Positions 49,646-56,851 of a DNA stretch of 56,851 nt are shown here, piece by piece (the first letter of the stretch is position 1; each line of letters begins with the position of its first letter). A program made the translations under genes and the position numbers. Origin of the DNA: a virus; the IMG/VR virus record IMGVR_UViG_3300034082_002860, positions 1 to 56,851 of that record; one strand, given 5' to 3'. The notes beneath the pieces are model-generated. The model made no database searches, was not told the origin of the DNA, and worked only from the letters and a program-made list of their open reading frames with translations.

Positions 49646-51178
49646 TTATTCAGGTTGTGCACAGGTGCCAGTACATCCGCCTCCCATAATTGCGGGGTTA
49701 TACAACGGGGATCCTGTTGTGCAAAAATCACCTTTATCGGGGCAGTTACATTGTAAGCAACTAAAACCGCACCCGGTGCAGGATACATTGTGTTCTATTG
49801 CAACATATGATGATGTATTATCTTCTGACATGGTTAAGAACATATGATTATCTTGTACAGTTATTTCATATCCACTAAATATTATTTTATTTGTTACAAT
49901 TGTTTGTACTTCTTTTAATACTGGTGTAGGTGTTTCTTGTGTGGTGTCAATTAATATTACACTATCACCAGGTAAAAGACAAGAATCTTCTTCCGAACAA
50001 ACTGAATACAATCTTAAAAACCTAACATTATCATTTCTTAATGATAGATACGATGAACCATCAACATCTTCCCATATTGTACCATCTGTAAATGTTATTG
50101 TATCATATACAGATATTTTATTAATTTGTACTTTGTTTGTAATTTGTTTTGATGTGTATGTACTTCCACTTAAAAATTCAGCATAACTTATATTGAACTC
50201 AGTTGTTTCACTGACTAAATCAACGTTATTAGGGTTTGGTATGTTTATGGTTTTTACCAAATCACCTATTTGTAATTCTTCCCCTGTTTTAAACGTACCA
50301 TCCGCCATTTCAACTTTATCGGTTGATAATAATTTTGGATTATTCAATAAACCGTCATCGGAAATATATTTTATTTTATCAATACTTGAAATTTCAAAAG
50401 TTTCTGAATCAAATGTACTTAATTCGTCAACCGATTTTTTTGCCAAATATGTATATCCACCCAAAGATATTGATTCTAACGATGGTGGATATAATAAATT
50501 TAAACCTCTGTAAGTAGGTATGATTCCTTCATGTAAATTTTCTGAATTATAATGATACTCCATTAAAAAATAATCAGAAGTAACCATATTTGAAATAAGA
50601 GTATTTAATTCTTCTTGTGATGATATTTTATATAATTTTGGGTATATTTCCTTATCATAATCTGGTAATACCGACTTTAAAATAAAATTTGGGTGGTTAC
50701 CATTATCGTTAATAGTCGTAATATTATTAACAATTGTATTGGATTCATTTAAATAAGCAAATTGAGACCCAAACGTTGAATCTTTAATTAAATTTAAAAA
50801 ATTAACTTTATCTCTACAATATGTGTCGTCTACCAATGCCGTTGTATCATACGCACTTCTGATAATCAATGTTTGGTCATTATCCTCAACAAATGGTATA
50901 GTGATTGAATTTGATGATACACCATATAAACTATATGTTATACCCAATTCATTACATAATGTTTTTAATTTTTCATCAATAGGATGAACACTTCCAATAT
51001 ACACAATACTAGTAAATTCGTTTGATGTTATAAAAGTAGATAAACTTGTTAAATCTAAAACAGAATCATATGTTTCTACTGTACTCTCCGTCCAGCCCAC
51101 ATTTGTGTTTATCTCAATTGGTTTTAAGTTACCATCTTTGTCGTACATAAAGTCCGAACCTAATAATACTGTCCTCAT
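49646..51178 (-). CDS. Virion-type protein with ATP-grasp-like and Hint-like regions
   Basis: Protein of 510 residues, Asn/Ser/Thr-rich. The N-terminal half has GNLKPIEINTNVGW, then TLIIRSAYDTTALVDDTYC and FILKSVLP, reminiscent of ATP-grasp folds but in an unusual order. From about residue 285, DKVEMADGTFKTGEELQIGD with NHMFLTMSED near 455 resembles a Hint (intein/hedgehog) module without the nucleophilic first Cys. The end is Cys-rich (CTGCGFSCLQCNCPDKG). The upstream AGTATTTATA element suggests late expression. Resembles large proteins of T4-like marine phages from memory; role unknown. Confidence 0.55.
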   Translation of the reverse strand: MRTVLLGSDFMYDKDGNLKPIEINTNVGWTESTVETYDSVLDLTSLSTFITSNEFTSIVYIGSVHPIDEKLKTLCNELGITYSLYGVSSNSITIPFVEDNDQTLIIRSAYDTTALVDDTYCRDKVNFLNLIKDSTFGSQFAYLNESNTIVNNITTINDNGNHPNFILKSVLPDYDKEIYPKLYKISSQEELNTLISNMVTSDYFLMEYHYNSENLHEGIIPTYRGLNLLYPPSLESISLGGYTYLAKKSVDELSTFDSETFEISSIDKIKYISDDGLLNNPKLLSTDKVEMADGTFKTGEELQIGDLVKTINIPNPNNVDLVSETTEFNISYAEFLSGSTYTSKQITNKVQINKISVYDTITFTDGTIWEDVDGSSYLSLRNDNVRFLRLYSVCSEEDSCLLPGDSVILIDTTQETPTPVLKEVQTIVTNKIIFSGYEITVQDNHMFLTMSEDNTSSYVAIEHNVSCTGCGFSCLQCNCPDKGDFCTTGSPLYNPAIMGGGCTGTCAQPE

Positions 51179-51196
51179 ATTGTTTTACTATTTGTA

Positions 51197-51206
51197 TATA
51201 AATACT
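51197..51206 (-). promoter_or_regulatory. AGTATTTATA element (putative late promoter)
   Basis: AGTATTTATA on the minus strand, 18 nt before the ATG at 51178, overlapping by one base the stop codon of the preceding gene. Confidence 0.45.
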
Positions 51207-51421
51207 TATTTTTTATCTTTTAAGCCAAATTTTATCCATTTATACCAAATTCTTTCGTGAAGATAGTATTGGATAGGTTTATATATTAATTCTACCACCC
51301 CGAAAGCCGTACCAACCTTGATTGATCCACTTACCCACCATATTATTAAAAACCCAATAAGAGTACTTACAATACGATATGAGATGGTTTTAGCAATATG
51401 TCGTTTACGTTCTACTATCAT
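51206..51421 (-). CDS. DUF2061 membrane protein
   Basis: Protein of 71 residues with KRHIAKTISYRIVSTLIGFL, a second hydrophobic segment and YYLHERIWYKWIKFG. This is the DUF2061 pattern, a two-helix membrane protein. It often lies next to sulfate-activation genes in bacteria (recall). It overlaps the nucleotidyltransferase gene by 4 nt, which overlaps cysC in turn. Confidence 0.85.
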   Translation of the reverse strand: MIVERKRHIAKTISYRIVSTLIGFLIIWWVSGSIKVGTAFGVVELIYKPIQYYLHERIWYKWIKFGLKDKK

Positions 51422-51804
51422 TTGTCATTCATATCTGGATATTCTATAATATCTCCGTTTGAGTCAATATACCCGTTTCTGATACTCGTACCACTAATTT
51501 TAGCCACATCTTCAGGTGGTTCGTGGTAAATAACATCATACCCAACTCCTCTACCATAATTGATACTCTCAATATCTGGAATTATGGATATATTAATTCT
51601 ATGTGAATTTTCATTAAAAAACGGTTCTTCCGCCAAATCCATCATCACTTGTTGAGCGGTTTTTGGATTGTTCTCATCTGTCTCTACATTTCTAATGGCA
51701 ACCCATACGTCTTTTCCCTTCTCTAATTGTTGGTTGAGAAGCCATTCATGACCCTTATGCCAATTCTGCCAACGTCCCACATACATCGCATATTTTTTAA
51801 TCAT
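51418..51804 (-). CDS. Nucleotidyltransferase with HKGH and ISGTSIR motifs
   Basis: Protein of 128 residues with MYVGRWQNWHKGHEWLL (HKGH at 16-19) and KISGTSIRNG (102-111). This is the HxGH adenylyl-transferase fold. NMN adenylyltransferases have HxGH and ISxTxxR; ATP sulfurylases use HxxH and ISGTxxR. The latter half-motif and location next to cysC make a minimal sulfate-activating role possible, but an NMNAT-like role is equally reasonable. Confidence 0.65.
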   Translation of the reverse strand: MIKKYAMYVGRWQNWHKGHEWLLNQQLEKGKDVWVAIRNVETDENNPKTAQQVMMDLAEEPFFNENSHRINISIIPDIESINYGRGVGYDVIYHEPPEDVAKISGTSIRNGYIDSNGDIIEYPDMNDK

Positions 51805-52238
51805 AGTGTTAATTTTTTTAATATTTCATAATAAGATTCTGTCTCAGTTTTATCTGTTGTATCTAAATCTATAAAGTTTTCGGTCGGTGGTTCGTAATTC
51901 TCCACATGAAACTGATTTCTACCCCTATCCTCCGTTGTGTGAACGTAAACCTCAATAACGTCTTCTCTATTCTTAAAGTCCTCTCTTTGATCTTTATATG
52001 GGGAAACTAAGGACACCAAGACCGTAAACCCTTTTTTATCCAAAAATTGAGCGATGTCTTGTGCTCTTTCAATATTTTTTCTCCTCCCCACCTCAGAATA
52101 GTCCTTATTTTGAAAGATATCCCTTAAATCGTCACCATCTATAATAATAGTGTTCTCCTTACCAAAATGGGTTAAGAGGTTGTTTACTAACGTTGTTTTA
52201 CCTGATGCGGGTTGTCCAGTGAACCAATATATAGCCAT
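51801..52238 (-). CDS. cysC: Adenylylsulfate (APS) kinase
   Basis: Protein of 145 residues with P-loop GQPASGKTT (8-16), IIDGDDLRDIF, GRRKNIERAQDIAQFL and VLVSLVSPYKDQRE, the CysC motifs in order. It phosphorylates APS to PAPS, the sulfate donor of sulfotransferases; one such gene is at 48564-49250. Slightly short at the C terminus compared with bacterial CysC (about 190). A TATATTATA element lies 5 nt before its start. Confidence 0.85.
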   Translation of the reverse strand: MAIYWFTGQPASGKTTLVNNLLTHFGKENTIIIDGDDLRDIFQNKDYSEVGRRKNIERAQDIAQFLDKKGFTVLVSLVSPYKDQREDFKNREDVIEVYVHTTEDRGRNQFHVENYEPPTENFIDLDTTDKTETESYYEILKKLTL

Positions 52239-52243
52239 AATAC

Positions 52244-52252
52244 TATAATATA
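52244..52252 (-). promoter_or_regulatory. TATATTATA element (putative phage promoter)
   Basis: TATATTATA on the minus strand, 5 nt before the ATG of cysC at 52238. The TTCA half-site is not preserved (GTTTCC instead). Confidence 0.4.
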
Positions 52253-52276
52253 GGGAAACTTTTTTAAAAAACCAAA

Positions 52277-52393
52277 TTAATGGTTATAAATAAATGGGTC
52301 TCTTTTACGTAATTCCTCCAATTTCTTTTTAAACTCTTTCTTTCTTTTTTTGTCAGCAAAGTATTTCTTTACCCAATTGATTAGTTTTTTCAT
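52277..52393 (-). CDS. Small lysine-rich helical protein (38 aa)
   Basis: Begins MKKLINWVKKYFADKKRKKE and ends RDPFIYNH. Strongly basic amphipathic helix, with Leu/Ile/Trp on one side. It follows the carbamoyltransferase stop by 3 nt, so it is probably co-transcribed. Function unknown. Confidence 0.55.
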   Translation of the reverse strand: MKKLINWVKKYFADKKRKKEFKKKLEELRKRDPFIYNH

Positions 52394-52396
52394 ATT

Positions 52397-54064
52397 TTAA
52401 TTTTTATACATAACATAATTACCCATTACTAATATATCCATATCAGTATCAAAGAAAGTGTCAACGGCATCTTTTGGTGTAAGAACCATTGTTTTATCTT
52501 TAACATTGAATGAGGTATTTAGTAAAATTGGATAACCACTTAATTTTTCAAATTCCCTTAATAAATCATGAATTACGGTGTATTTGTAAACTGTTTGAAC
52601 TCTTGCACTACCGTCTACATGTGTAACTGCTGGTAGTTTATCTCGATATTCTTCCTTTACCTTAACAACTTGATTCATATATGGAACATCGTCTGTCATC
52701 TCGAAGAATTGGTCTTGTTTCTCTTTGGTTACCATTGGTGCAAACGGTCTAAAACCTTCTCTTTTTTTAATGACCTTATTAATTCTATCTTTCATATCTG
52801 GTAACGTAGGGTTTGCCAATATTGATCTATTACCCAATGCTCTTGATCCAAATTCTATATGACCATTAAACCATCCCACAACTTTACCTTCAAATAATTT
52901 TTGTGCAATGTGTGTTCTTAATTTATTTTCAGATTCAAACTTTTTGTAGTTGTTGTTACCAATTGCTTGTCTAATATCGTCTAAATAATATTCGGGACCT
53001 AAAAATGGATTTCTCGTAATTTTACTTCTTACTTTACGTTCTTTAACTAAATAATGAACGACCGCCCCAATCGCAGATCCTGCGTCAGATGGTGCGGGTG
53101 GAATCCAAAGATGGGTGAAGTGTGTCTTATCAATAATTTTACCATTTGCTGTTCCATTATATGCACAACCACCACTTAATGTTAAGTTTAGACTTTTACT
53201 TACGTGTCTAATCGATTTGATAATTTCAAATAATACCTCTTCGTATCTTAATTGAACAGCCGCCGCCAAATCTTTATGTGTTTTTTCTAAAGTTTCTTCA
53301 GGTAATCTTTGTGGAACACTTAATAGTTCCGCAAGTTTCTCATTGAACATAGATTTATCGGTCTTATTCCAACAAAATACATCCATATTACATACTAACT
53401 TACCACTTTTAAATGAAATCAAATCACGTACCTCTTTAATATACTTTTGAGGGTCACCATAGGACGCTAATCCCATTACCTTATACTCACCTTCGTTCGG
53501 TCTAAACCCTAAATAAGAGGTTAATGCGGAGTAATAAAGACCCATTGAATGTGGATACTTTGCAAGTGAACTATATTTAATTCCATTGTAATCGGCAACT
53601 CCCAATGACACCGTATCAATCTCACCTACACCGTCAACCGATAAACAAGTTGATTCCTCAAAATGAGATGTATAATGCGCATAATACTGATGAGCCTCGT
53701 GATGTGTTGAATAAAATACCGTAGGACAAATCTCTTTTAATTTCTTATCAATTTCCTTTATGTTATTACGTATTTTCAAATAGGACTTTAACGAATACAT
53801 TGGATTTTTAAACCATTGAGGTTTAATGTTTTCCATTACCCTTTGATACTTTAATTTAGGGTCTTCATAATAACAAATCACTTGTAAATTCTTAGGTGTA
53901 ATCTTATATTGTTTATAGATATATTCCAACGCCTTGACCGGAAACGAATCATCATGTTTAATACCTGTGAACTTTTCTTCTTCACATGCGAATATTAGTT
54001 GATTATCTCTGAATAAACATACAGAGGAGTCGTGGTAAAATGCGGATATTCCTATTATATACAT
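52397..54064 (-). CDS. NodU/CmcH-family O-carbamoyltransferase
   Basis: Protein of 555 residues. The start IIGISAFYHDSSVCLF, YSTHHEAHQYYAH with the metal-binding His cluster (121-125), SVDGVGEIDT, LSGGCAYNGTANGKI, EFGSRALGNRSILANP and KREGFRPFAP are all NodU/CmcH motifs, covering the Kae1-like and the C-terminal YrdC-like carbamoyl domains. It transfers carbamoyl from carbamoyl phosphate, via carbamoyl-AMP, to a sugar or other hydroxyl. Likely decorates the phage-made glycan. Confidence 0.93.
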   Translation of the reverse strand: MYIIGISAFYHDSSVCLFRDNQLIFACEEEKFTGIKHDDSFPVKALEYIYKQYKITPKNLQVICYYEDPKLKYQRVMENIKPQWFKNPMYSLKSYLKIRNNIKEIDKKLKEICPTVFYSTHHEAHQYYAHYTSHFEESTCLSVDGVGEIDTVSLGVADYNGIKYSSLAKYPHSMGLYYSALTSYLGFRPNEGEYKVMGLASYGDPQKYIKEVRDLISFKSGKLVCNMDVFCWNKTDKSMFNEKLAELLSVPQRLPEETLEKTHKDLAAAVQLRYEEVLFEIIKSIRHVSKSLNLTLSGGCAYNGTANGKIIDKTHFTHLWIPPAPSDAGSAIGAVVHYLVKERKVRSKITRNPFLGPEYYLDDIRQAIGNNNYKKFESENKLRTHIAQKLFEGKVVGWFNGHIEFGSRALGNRSILANPTLPDMKDRINKVIKKREGFRPFAPMVTKEKQDQFFEMTDDVPYMNQVVKVKEEYRDKLPAVTHVDGSARVQTVYKYTVIHDLLREFEKLSGYPILLNTSFNVKDKTMVLTPKDAVDTFFDTDMDILVMGNYVMYKN

Positions 54065-54065
54065 A

Positions 54066-55271
54066 TTAAATTAAACTTTGGAAAAAATTATAGTCTCTTT
54101 TATCATTAAGAATTTCAAAAATTATATTTCTATTTTTTATGAATCTATCTTCATTATTTTTATAAAAATCTTTTACTACTTGTGGATTTTCATTTAATCT
54201 TCTTATTTCATCCGCAATCATAAACAATCTTTTACCGTTATCAATTTCATTATCATAACTATGATTTACTAAATCATCAAACATATCAAAACCATACATA
54301 TCTCTTAAATATTTAACATGTTGATAGGTTGCAACAAAAATTGGTATTTGATAAAAATTAAATGGTGTAAATGTCTTTTCAGTTATATGTATTATATATG
54401 GTGAAACAAAATTAGTTTCAGTGGTTATATTAATATATGAATTTGAATATGTCTTTACTTTATACGCATCGTGGTGGTCATATCTGTGTCCTCCTTCATC
54501 AAAATTATATTCATATTCATATTTACTTTTCTTAATTTCAAAATTTGAGAAGTAATCTACTTCATTTTTTAAAGATTTCTGTATTTCTTCATTAAACACA
54601 TCTTTAAAAAACCAATTTACTATGTTACCATCTGATAAAATTAAACTTTTTATTTGGAACGCTCTTAATAAACTCCAATCTACATCACCTAAAATTTTAT
54701 ACTTTTTTAATAAACACAATATACCCAATCTATGAGATTTTAATGCTCTATTATGTATCATGAATAAAAATTCTTTCTCAGATTCAAATGTCACATTAGT
54801 GAAACTTAATCTTTGACAATTAGCATATTGTCCATGATTTATTGTGTAAACATTAATATCACTATTATTTTTATTTTTTAAATTTTCTAATTTATGGTTA
54901 GCATTTATATAATAAACCTTTTTTGAGTCTAAGTTTTCTTTTTTTAATCTATAGTCAACTATTTCTATGGTTTCATCAAAATCAGATTCATTTAATTCTA
55001 AAAAAATTATTTTAAAATTTTCATTATTAATAAAACACTCTTTTATATTTGTTGGTATGGTTTTTACAATATCTATTTCATTAGTAAAATTTAAATATTC
55101 ACCAATTTTTGTTACAATATAATAAAAATTTTCGTTTGGTGTTTTAGTGACGTCATCAATGTTACATATTTTTACATTATGTACATTTCTTGAAGGGGAT
55201 TCTAACTCATTTCTGATTTCCACTTCATTAAAATATACACCATCACATACAACATTAAAAAATCTATCCAT
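54066..55271 (-). CDS. Uncharacterised 401-residue protein, glycan-related
   Basis: Mixed alpha/beta protein without membrane segments. Around residues 300-325, HITEKTFTPFNFYQIPIFV and then MYGFDMFDDLVNHSYDNE match a block repeated in the neighbouring gene at the right edge (TEKTYKPILYEQPFL). From memory this pattern occurs in viral and bacterial glycosyltransferase-like proteins of GT10/exostosin type. Family and role uncertain. One nt separates it from the carbamoyltransferase. Confidence 0.5.
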   Translation of the reverse strand: MDRFFNVVCDGVYFNEVEIRNELESPSRNVHNVKICNIDDVTKTPNENFYYIVTKIGEYLNFTNEIDIVKTIPTNIKECFINNENFKIIFLELNESDFDETIEIVDYRLKKENLDSKKVYYINANHKLENLKNKNNSDINVYTINHGQYANCQRLSFTNVTFESEKEFLFMIHNRALKSHRLGILCLLKKYKILGDVDWSLLRAFQIKSLILSDGNIVNWFFKDVFNEEIQKSLKNEVDYFSNFEIKKSKYEYEYNFDEGGHRYDHHDAYKVKTYSNSYINITTETNFVSPYIIHITEKTFTPFNFYQIPIFVATYQHVKYLRDMYGFDMFDDLVNHSYDNEIDNGKRLFMIADEIRRLNENPQVVKDFYKNNEDRFIKNRNIIFEILNDKRDYNFFQSLI

Positions 55272-55273
55272 TA

Positions 55274-56284
55274 TTATCTATTTAAAAAGGTACGACCATT
55301 TTTTACTTTATTTCTCCAATATTCTAATAAATCGTTCATTGTTTGTTCAAATGAAATGACAGGTTCCCAACCAGTATGATTTTTAAATTTATCTGTATTT
55401 GGTACCTGTAAATCGGCATCGATTGGTCTTAGTCTCTCCGGATCAATTATTACCTCAATATTTTTAACGGTGGACCTTTCTAAGAAAAAATTAAGTACGT
55501 CAGCTATTTTACATGTATATGTGCCACCGATATTATAATATTCTCCCCCTATTGGGTTTACAGTTAATAACGTATGGTATGCGTTAACAGCATCTCTTAC
55601 GTCGGCATAAGTTCTTAACGAATCCAAATTGCCAACATAAATTTTAGGTTCTTGTAAACCGACTTCAATCATTGCAACTTGTTTTGCAAATGTTGATTCT
55701 GAAAACACATCTCCTCTTCTCGGACCAGTATGTGTAAACATACGTGTTGTCATAACAGTCATCCCAAATGCCTCACCATAATACCTACCAATCAAATCAG
55801 TACCTATTTTAGATATTGCATACGGTGACGCAGGATGAAAACTACACTCTTCGTCAATTGGTAGTTTTTCTTTTGGTACTCTACCAAATACTTCACTTGA
55901 CGCACAAACATGTATTTTAGCATTTTTATAATCTGAGTTTTTCAATGCCTCCAATAGGTTTGTTGTACCTATAATATTTGTTTGTAGAGTTTCAACTGGT
56001 GCGATAAAACTTGTCTGTGGGTAAGATTGTCCACCTAAATGGAACACATAGTCAGGTTTAGATATGTTAACCGCATTAATTAAAGATGATAAATCATTTA
56101 AATCACCATAAATCAACTCAACTCTATCTTTCTTATTAATTCTTTCCGTTAAATGTTCCAAATTATCCATTGAATCAATCCATCTTGCAAATCCATAAAT
56201 TTTCCAATCGGTTTTTTCTAAAAGAAAATCAGCTAAGTGTGACCCAACCATCCCACAAATTCCTGTAATTAATACGTTCTTCAT
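55274..56284 (-). CDS. GDP-mannose 4,6-dehydratase/reductase-like SDR, copy 3
   Basis: Protein of 336 residues with ITGICGMVGSHLADFLL (6-22), CASSEVFG, Y155-x3-K159 in SPYAISK, GPRRGDVFSESTFAKQ and PERLRPIDADLQVPNTDKFK. This is the Gmd/RMD-type SDR pattern, related to but clearly different from the two copies at 25462-27409. Closest by eye to GDP-mannose dehydratase or GDP-6-deoxy-4-ketomannose reductase. It may supply deoxysugar for the carbamoyltransferase product. Confidence 0.82.
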   Translation of the reverse strand: MKNVLITGICGMVGSHLADFLLEKTDWKIYGFARWIDSMDNLEHLTERINKKDRVELIYGDLNDLSSLINAVNISKPDYVFHLGGQSYPQTSFIAPVETLQTNIIGTTNLLEALKNSDYKNAKIHVCASSEVFGRVPKEKLPIDEECSFHPASPYAISKIGTDLIGRYYGEAFGMTVMTTRMFTHTGPRRGDVFSESTFAKQVAMIEVGLQEPKIYVGNLDSLRTYADVRDAVNAYHTLLTVNPIGGEYYNIGGTYTCKIADVLNFFLERSTVKNIEVIIDPERLRPIDADLQVPNTDKFKNHTGWEPVISFEQTMNDLLEYWRNKVKNGRTFLNR

Positions 56285-56345
56285 ATTTTAATTCTAATTT
56301 ATTTCATATTATAACCATTATTCACCATATTTTAAATGATGAAAT

Positions 56346-56851
56346 TTAAATTTTATATTTAAAAATTTCATCAATTACGTCTAATTTAACGTTATTTTCA
56401 AAAACATATTGATTATTATACACTAAATTAAACGTTTTTAATCCATCTTTAAAATCTTTATTATATGTTTTAAACATATCTACAATTTCTTTTGGTATAT
56501 ATGGATCATTTTTAATGATACTTAATGCATTATTTTTATTAAACAATACCTTTTCTTTGGTTATTTCATACAAATCTTTTAAATTTTTATGTCTCAATTT
56601 GGACACGTTGTAAACAATACCGTCTATTCTGTTTTCAAAATTACTTTGAACATCAAAATTGTAATCAAAAATTTCATCGTACAATTTAAAATTATATTTT
56701 TCCAATATTCTGTTTTGGTACATGGAACCGACACATAAAAATGGTTGTTCATATAATATTGGTTTATACGTTTTTTCTGTAATCATGAGACAATCATTCC
56801 ATTCAGTAGTTTCGGTAACTAAATTGAAATATGTCGTATTGTTGAGAACTA
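56346..56851 (-). CDS. Paralogue of the 401-residue protein, C-terminal part
   Basis: The frame is open to the right edge of the window; translation before the ATG at 56786 continues without a stop and reads TTYFNLVTETTEWNDC. This matches INITTETNFVSPYI of the neighbouring paralogue (54066-55271), so the true start lies outside. TEKTYKPILYEQPFLCVG is the shared block. Likely a glycosyltransferase-like protein, role unknown. Confidence 0.6.
   Translation of the reverse strand, partial: VLNNTTYFNLVTETTEWNDCLMITEKTYKPILYEQPFLCVGSMYQNRILEKYNFKLYDEIFDYNFDVQSNFENRIDGIVYNVSKLRHKNLKDLYEITKEKVLFNKNNALSIIKNDPYIPKEIVDMFKTYNKDFKDGLKTFNLVYNNQYVFENNVKLDVIDEIFKYKI

Noticed and set aside
1-56851. tRNA genes, CRISPR arrays, insertion sequences, reverse transcriptase of a diversity-generating element
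   Set aside because: No cloverleaf, no regularly spaced direct repeats apart from the fibre repeats, no transposase and no RT motif seen by eye; a tool-based scan could still find a tRNA.

Overview
The window looks like a stretch of a large, AT-rich tailed-phage genome. Phage hallmarks are a modular cell-wall hydrolase (2474-3958), a 1033-residue tail-fibre-like protein with Gly-X-Y repeats and a C-terminal S74-type intramolecular chaperone (34003-37104), three DNA methyltransferases without any restriction endonuclease, many tightly packed or overlapping genes, and many tiny genes. I see no tRNA, rRNA, CRISPR array, insertion sequence, terminase, portal or replication gene, so this is an accessory and tail-region segment rather than the replication or packaging core. 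Almost no gene has a purine-rich Shine-Dalgarno site. Two intergenic regions carry a TTTTG / 19 nt / TATCTTTG arrangement matching the Bacteroidetes housekeeping promoter (TTTG / TAnnTTTG). A Bacteroidetes host is my best inference but is not proven.

Layout. (1) Positions 1-14774 are mostly minus strand: a partial metallophosphoesterase, small membrane proteins, the cell-wall hydrolase, an HExxH protein, a cytosine-methylase-like protein, a three-gene iron-sulfur operon (A-type carrier, ferredoxin, IscU scaffold), small unknowns, a second SAM enzyme, a full C5 DNA methylase, and two adjacent PcfJ-like proteins. A few short plus-strand genes (small basic protein, DUF192) interrupt this. (2) Positions 14859-32575 are all plus strand and largely one overlapping operon: glycosyltransferases, six SAM-dependent methyltransferase-like proteins, a cupin, a half-size DegT aminotransferase, two tandem GDP-mannose 4,6-dehydratase-like enzymes, two epimerases, a TagD-like nucleotidyltransferase and a C-methyltransferase. 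(3) Positions 32577-56851 are minus strand: tail fibre, a 929-residue protein ending in a BAHT-type (TibC-like) heptosyltransferase domain, an RmlD-like reductase, an RfbH-type 3-dehydratase, a three-domain glycosyltransferase/FkbM fusion, an SGNH hydrolase, three 2OG-Fe(II) oxygenases, a radical SAM protein, a SET protein, a sulfotransferase, a PAPS-supply pair, a carbamoyltransferase, a third Gmd-like enzyme and two related unknown proteins.

How it may fit together (inference). The phage carries parts of nucleotide-sugar pathways for 6-deoxy and 3,6-dideoxy hexoses, plus enzymes that could transfer, methylate, sulfate, carbamoylate or hydroxylate the products or virion proteins. The Ser/Thr-rich collagen-like tail fibre lies beside a protein-O-heptosyltransferase-type gene, which suggests the phage decorates its own fibre. 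The iron-sulfur operon could support the phage-encoded RfbH-type dehydratase and the radical SAM protein, both of which show cluster-type cysteines.

Regulation. Three recurrent intergenic motifs can be read: the Bacteroidetes-like promoter; a TTCA / 10 nt / wTATATTATA element lying 3-5 nt before ATG; and an AGTATTTATA element 13-29 nt before ATG of the tail fibre and other virion-like genes. The last two look like phage-specific promoter classes.
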